Part shown: positions 30,789 through 34,791 of the stretch, in pieces
How positions within the stretch are numbered: the first letter of the stretch is position 1
Layout: the number at the start of each line of letters is the position of its first letter
Assembly (NCBI GenBank): GCA_014859315.1
Contig: JACUUK010000006.1
Location: forward strand, 1 to 34,791
Source of the DNA: Candidatus Aminicenantota bacterium
Lineage (GTDB): Bacteria; Acidobacteriota; Aminicenantia; Aminicenantales; Aminicenantaceae
Length of the DNA stretch: 34,791 bases
Direction: 5' to 3'
Translations under genes and position numbers: made by a program
The notes under the pieces: model-generated
What the model was told of the DNA's origin: nothing
Database searches by the model: none
What the model saw: the letters and a program-made list of their open reading frames with translations, nothing else

Positions 30789-33464
30789 ATGAGTGAAAAA
30801 AAACTTTACTTAATCGATGGCAATTCTCTTTTCTACCGAGCTTTTTACGCAATCCGTAATCTTTCCACATCCACGGGATTCCCAACCAATGCCATTTATG
30901 GTTTCATTCAAATGCTCCGCAAGCTTCTTGAAGAACAGAAGCCTTACTATCTTGGAATCGTATTCGATACAAAAGGCCCTACAATCCGCCATGAAGCATT
31001 CAAAGATTACAAGGCCCACCGAAAACCCATGCCAGATGATTTGGTCGTTCAAATCCCTGTGCTAAAAAAAGTTATCAGGGCATTGAACATCCCGTTTTTT
31101 GAGCAGGAGAAATATGAAGCAGATGATGTCCTTGGGAGTCTTGCACAGAAAGCATTGGCTGAAAACATCCCTTCTGTAATTGTAACCACAGATAAAGACC
31201 TTCTCCAGCTTGTAAATAGCAAAATCACAATCTTCAACCCTGTAAAGGACATGCATCTGGATATCCAAAAGGTTAAAGATACATTTGGGGTCTCCCCTTC
31301 ACAAATCGTTGACGTTCTCGCCCTTTGGGGAGATCCTACAGACAATATTCCTGGAGTCCCAGGAATTGGAGAAAAAACCGCAAAGGCACTCATTCAGCAG
31401 TTCGGTTCGTTGGATAATCTGCTGGAAAACCTTGACAAGATAAAAAATCCACGCTTAAAAGAAAACATTAAAAACAACCTTGATCAGCTGTCTTTGAGCA
31501 GACAATTGGTTACAATTGAAAAAAATCTTGAGTTGCCATTTAGGTTAGAGGAGTTTTCTATCTCTACCCCTAATGAAAAAGAGCTCCTGGCGCTTTTTCA
31601 AGAATTAGAGTTTTCCTCGCTTCTTGCCGAGCATATGAAAAACAAGGACCATCTCCCTGAACAATATGAGACTATTTGGACAGAATCTCAACTTAAATCA
31701 GTAATTTCCCAGATAAAACAAACAAAGCAGGTGTCTATAGACACAGAAACAGACAGTCCTTTTCCTACAAGGGCTCGTTTGGTTGGAATGTCTTTTTCTG
31801 TCAAACCGAACCATGCTTATTATCTCCCTCTCCGCCATGATTACCTTGGTGCTCCAAAACAGCTTTCAATGAAAACCGCTTTCAATCTTCTTTCAGAAGT
31901 TATGGCTGATTCTGCGATTAAAAAATTTGGCCAAAACATAAAATACGACCTAATCGTTCTAAAAAGAGAAGGAATGCCCATTCAAGGAATCAATCTTGAT
32001 TCCATGATTCTTTCCTATTTGTTAGAGCCAAACTGGGGAAAGCATAATCTCAACAGGCTGGCCTTGCATTATCTTCACGTGAACGCCATTCCCTACCATG
32101 ATATCGTCGGAAAAGGAAAGAACGAATTAACCATGAATCAGATAGAGATTCAACGTGTAGCCCCATACGCCTGTCAGGATGCTGATTTGGCCCTTCAACT
32201 CAGCACCCTGCTTTGGAAAAAAGTTCAGGATAAAAAGCTGGATTCTCTATACTGTGATATCGAACGTCCTATTATAGAAGTCCTTGCTCACATGGAAACG
32301 TCAGGCGTAAAAATAGACGCGGATGCGCTCAAATCTCTTTCCTTGGAACTTAAAGAAAAACTGTCTCGCTTAAAGGAAAGTATATTTGCTATCAGCAGCG
32401 TGAAGTTTAATGTTAATTCTCCACAACAATTAGCTCAAATCCTTTTTGGGAAACTTCAACTGCCGACATTTGGAAAAACCAAGGCTACCCAATGGTATTC
32501 AACGAATTTTACTGTGCTTCAGGAACTTGCAAAAACTTATCCTGTTGCTCAATATGCTTTAGAATACAGGCAGCTCGCCAAGTTAAAGTCTACATATGCT
32601 GATTCTCTGCCTCTGCTCATCAATCCAGAAACAGGAAGAATTCACACCTCATACAACCAAACCGTAACCGCAACAGGAAGACTGTCAAGCAGTGATCCAA
32701 ACCTTCAAAATATTCCTGTTCGGGGGGAATTAGGACAGCGCTGCCGCCAAGCTTTTATCCCAGAACAAGGGCACCTCTTCCTCTCGGCTGACTATTCACA
32801 GATAGAACTCCGGGTTTTAGCCCACCTTTCAGAAGACCCCGCCTTAATAGAAACTTTTCTTAACGACCGGGATATACATCTTGAAACTGCGACAAGAGTG
32901 TTTGGAGACTCTTCGTCTCTTTTCCCTGATGAGCAAAGGAGGCGGGCAAAAATCATAAATTTCAGCATCATCTATGGTGCCACTGCTTTCTCGTTGGCAA
33001 AAGAGCTTGGCACCTCCACCTCAGAGGCCCAAAAATTCATCAACCTTTACTTCGAAAAGCATCCTAAAGTGAAAGACTTCTTAGACCAATGCGTGAAAGA
33101 AGCCAGAGAGAACGGATATTCAAAAACTCTCTTTGGACGTCAACGACAGGTTCCTGAACTCAAACATAAAAATAAAATGGCTCAACAAGCAGGCCGCCGA
33201 ATCGCTTTAAATACTCCTATTCAAGGGACTGCTGCTGATTTAATAAAGAAAGCCATGATAGATATATGGCATGAGATGAAAAAGCGGAAACTGAAAAGCA
33301 AGATGATTCTACAGGTTCACGATGAATTAGTTTTTGAAGTCCCCGAGAATGAAAAAGGAATGCTCGAACATATAGTTCAAGAAAAGATGGAAAAGGTCTT
33401 TCCTCTAAGAGTTCCGCTCAAAGTTCATCTTGGATGGGGCACCAACTGGGCTGAAGCCAAATAG
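30789..33464 (+). CDS. polA: DNA polymerase I
   Basis: 891 residues, three domains. The 5'-3' exonuclease at about 1-290 has LIDGNSLFYRAFYAI, GIVFDTKGPTIRHE and ADDVLGSLA with TTDKDLLQL. The proofreading exonuclease at about 300-480 has SIDTETDS, FGQNIKYDL and YACQDADLA, so all DEDD acidic residues appear present and proofreading is probably active. Polymerase domain: motif A SADYSQIELRVLAHL, motif B RRRAKIINFSIIYGA and motif C LQVHDELVFEV. Length and order are those of the full Escherichia coli type. It replicates gaps and removes RNA primers. AAAGGA precedes the ATG. Confidence 0.97.
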   Translation: MSEKKLYLIDGNSLFYRAFYAIRNLSTSTGFPTNAIYGFIQMLRKLLEEQKPYYLGIVFDTKGPTIRHEAFKDYKAHRKPMPDDLVVQIPVLKKVIRALNIPFFEQEKYEADDVLGSLAQKALAENIPSVIVTTDKDLLQLVNSKITIFNPVKDMHLDIQKVKDTFGVSPSQIVDVLALWGDPTDNIPGVPGIGEKTAKALIQQFGSLDNLLENLDKIKNPRLKENIKNNLDQLSLSRQLVTIEKNLELPFRLEEFSISTPNEKELLALFQELEFSSLLAEHMKNKDHLPEQYETIWTESQLKSVISQIKQTKQVSIDTETDSPFPTRARLVGMSFSVKPNHAYYLPLRHDYLGAPKQLSMKTAFNLLSEVMADSAIKKFGQNIKYDLIVLKREGMPIQGINLDSMILSYLLEPNWGKHNLNRLALHYLHVNAIPYHDIVGKGKNELTMNQIEIQRVAPYACQDADLALQLSTLLWKKVQDKKLDSLYCDIERPIIEVLAHMETSGVKIDADALKSLSLELKEKLSRLKESIFAISSVKFNVNSPQQLAQILFGKLQLPTFGKTKATQWYSTNFTVLQELAKTYPVAQYALEYRQLAKLKSTYADSLPLLINPETGRIHTSYNQTVTATGRLSSSDPNLQNIPVRGELGQRCRQAFIPEQGHLFLSADYSQIELRVLAHLSEDPALIETFLNDRDIHLETATRVFGDSSSLFPDEQRRRAKIINFSIIYGATAFSLAKELGTSTSEAQKFINLYFEKHPKVKDFLDQCVKEARENGYSKTLFGRQRQVPELKHKNKMAQQAGRRIALNTPIQGTAADLIKKAMIDIWHEMKKRKLKSKMILQVHDELVFEVPENEKGMLEHIVQEKMEKVFPLRVPLKVHLGWGTNWAEAK

Positions 33465-33501
33465 AAAATACCTTTTTTATTTAACAAACAAAAAAATGAG
33501 C

Positions 33502-34626
33502 TTAAAGTGCTTTCTGAAAAACGCGAAAACGCTTGTAAATCTTTCCCCCCATTTTTTCCATTTCTGCACGGACCCTTACATTTGTTTCCATTTCATGATG
33601 GGTATCAATCCATTCCAAACCTGCCTCCTGTGCAGAAGACAGCATTTTGACTCCCATCATGACATCGAGTCCCCTTCCGCGATACTCCTCTTTAATGGCG
33701 CCAAGGAGCAGGTCCAACTGCTTTGTTTTTTTCGCAGCTCGAAGAATCCTTAAGAAGCCGAAGGGAAAGAGTCGCCCTCTTGCTTTTTGAATGCCTTCTG
33801 TCATATCTGGCATTCCAATAACAAAGGATACTGTTTCGTCCCCTTTTTTCACTACTTTCACAAATTTTGGGTCGAGGACAGGGATATACCGCTTCGCCAG
33901 GGACTTCATCTCCTTTTCATCTAAGGGAGTGTATCCATAAATCATGCTTTGGGAATAACATTCGTTCATCAAGCTTAATACTGGCTTGACTATCGGTTTT
34001 AATTCTTTTCTTTTCCGGAATTCAACAATCTTAAAGTTGGCTTTTCTTTGCGCCCGCTCATAAATCTTCTTATAAAATTCGGGAAGTTCTTTAGGAACAT
34101 CCAGCTTGTACACAACATAATCTACATCTTTTGTGTATCCTTGTTTCTCCACAAAGCGTGGCATCCATTCAAAGTTATAAATGGTTGCGATTGTTGCGCG
34201 GCTCTCAAACCCTTCAATCAAAAATCCTTCTGGATCTTGGTCAGTAAAACCATAGGGGCCGACAATCTTTGTCATTCCTTTCCTGCGGGCCCAATCCTCA
34301 ACATGGGTTAATAATGCCTTGATAACCTCTTCATCTTCCCATGTTTCCAAGAAACCAAAACGCGCGGTTTTTTCCTTCCGGAATTCATTGTACCGGCTAT
34401 TGATTATGCCCATTATACGGCCAACTGCTTTCTTCCCTCTATAAGCAAGCAATAAAATAGTATCGCAGTAAGCGAAAGCTTTGTTCTTTTTCGCGTTAAA
34501 ATACTTCCACTCATCAATATATAGAGGAGGGACCCAATTTTTATGCCCTACATGAATCTTCTCTGGAAGATAAATAAAAGTTTTTAAGTCCTTGCGACTG
34601 GTTACCTGCTTGATAGAAACATCCAT
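33502..34626 (-). CDS. GNAT-like acyltransferase family protein
   Basis: 374 residues. The first half has a GNAT-like core (VGRIMGIINSRYNEF, FGFLETWEDEEVIKALLTHV) with the phrase GPYGFTDQDPEGFLIEGFE typical of a large family of uncharacterised N-acetyltransferase-like proteins. A second GNAT-like half contains VSFVIGMPDMTEG and YRGRGLDVMMGVKMLSSAQEAGLEWIDTHHEMETN, the YRGRGLD being the CoA-binding-type loop. A good ribosome site (AAAGGAAAG) precedes the ATG. It is convergent with polA, 37 bp between stops. Substrate unknown. Confidence 0.8.
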   Translation of the reverse strand: MDVSIKQVTSRKDLKTFIYLPEKIHVGHKNWVPPLYIDEWKYFNAKKNKAFAYCDTILLLAYRGKKAVGRIMGIINSRYNEFRKEKTARFGFLETWEDEEVIKALLTHVEDWARRKGMTKIVGPYGFTDQDPEGFLIEGFESRATIATIYNFEWMPRFVEKQGYTKDVDYVVYKLDVPKELPEFYKKIYERAQRKANFKIVEFRKRKELKPIVKPVLSLMNECYSQSMIYGYTPLDEKEMKSLAKRYIPVLDPKFVKVVKKGDETVSFVIGMPDMTEGIQKARGRLFPFGFLRILRAAKKTKQLDLLLGAIKEEYRGRGLDVMMGVKMLSSAQEAGLEWIDTHHEMETNVRVRAEMEKMGGKIYKRFRVFQKAL

Positions 34627-34791
34627 TTTCTTTCCTTTTTTATTATATTTTTCACTTGTTACACATTACCTCAGAATTAAGTATCTTCTACATTATTATA
34701 TAATTATATACATTAAATCAATATTATTGGTAAGGGTCTCTATTTCCGTGATGAGGGAAACCTCTGACCTAATTGAGAAGTGCGGCGACGG
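34627..34791. other. AT-rich intergenic end of the window
   Basis: Upstream region of the GNAT-like gene. AT-rich to about 34730, then more balanced. No gene or certain promoter can be supported. Confidence 0.4.

Overview
This looks like a chromosomal segment of an AT-rich, Gram-negative, probably anaerobic bacterium. Supporting signs are outer-membrane-barrel-like proteins, a periplasmic cell-wall amidase, a polyferredoxin with DUF362 redox module, EtfAB, and consensus sigma-70 and sigma-54 promoters. Six-bladed propeller proteins of the 'GQGPGE' type, the GlrK/GlrR-like system and the decayed insertion sequences would fit an Acidobacteriota/Aminicenantes-like lineage. That placement is inference; there is no rRNA here.

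Region 1 (about 1-11400, almost all minus strand) is the accessory and most interesting part. It reads right to left as one operon. First come seven tiny genes of 31-46 codons, nearly all absent from the supplied ORF track. They share a leader (M-L-x-P-[IV]) and a two-module Cys/Gly core (CxCG..xGxG, then CxCG..xGxGxP). They are followed by two radical SAM/SPASM maturases with N-terminal PqqD-like regions, an ABC exporter without a C39 peptidase domain, a membrane-anchored transglutaminase-like cysteine hydrolase, an exported beta-propeller protein, an eighth precursor-like gene and a small membrane protein. This is a candidate multi-precursor RiPP system. Upstream lies a perfect sigma-54 promoter with palindromic TGTGACA/TGTCACA sites 110-215 bp further up, beside the wreck of a Fis-type HTH regulator. 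A decayed insertion sequence now sits between that promoter and the precursor genes.

Region 2 (11600-16560, plus) holds housekeeping and redox genes: cofactor-independent phosphoglycerate mutase, an AMIN-domain N-acetylmuramoyl-L-alanine amidase, a Tat-exported DUF362 protein and a NapH/NapG-like fused polyferredoxin.

Region 3 (16560-22570, minus) is a lipid-synthesis operon read right to left: DUF177 protein, rpmF, plsX, fabG, acpP, fabF, then etfB-etfA. It has a near-consensus sigma-70 promoter next to a transposase remnant.

Region 4 (22565-29511, minus) holds small envelope proteins and a GlrK-QseG-GlrR-like signalling operon. Between the regulator gene and the small exported-protein gene 25333-25668 lie a perfect sigma-54 promoter and two exact TGTC-N10-GACA palindromes, the arrangement known for enterobacterial GlrR targets.

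Region 5 (29600-34791) carries an IS91-type remnant fused to an IS481/rve-type remnant, a small conserved protein, polA and a GNAT-like acyltransferase.
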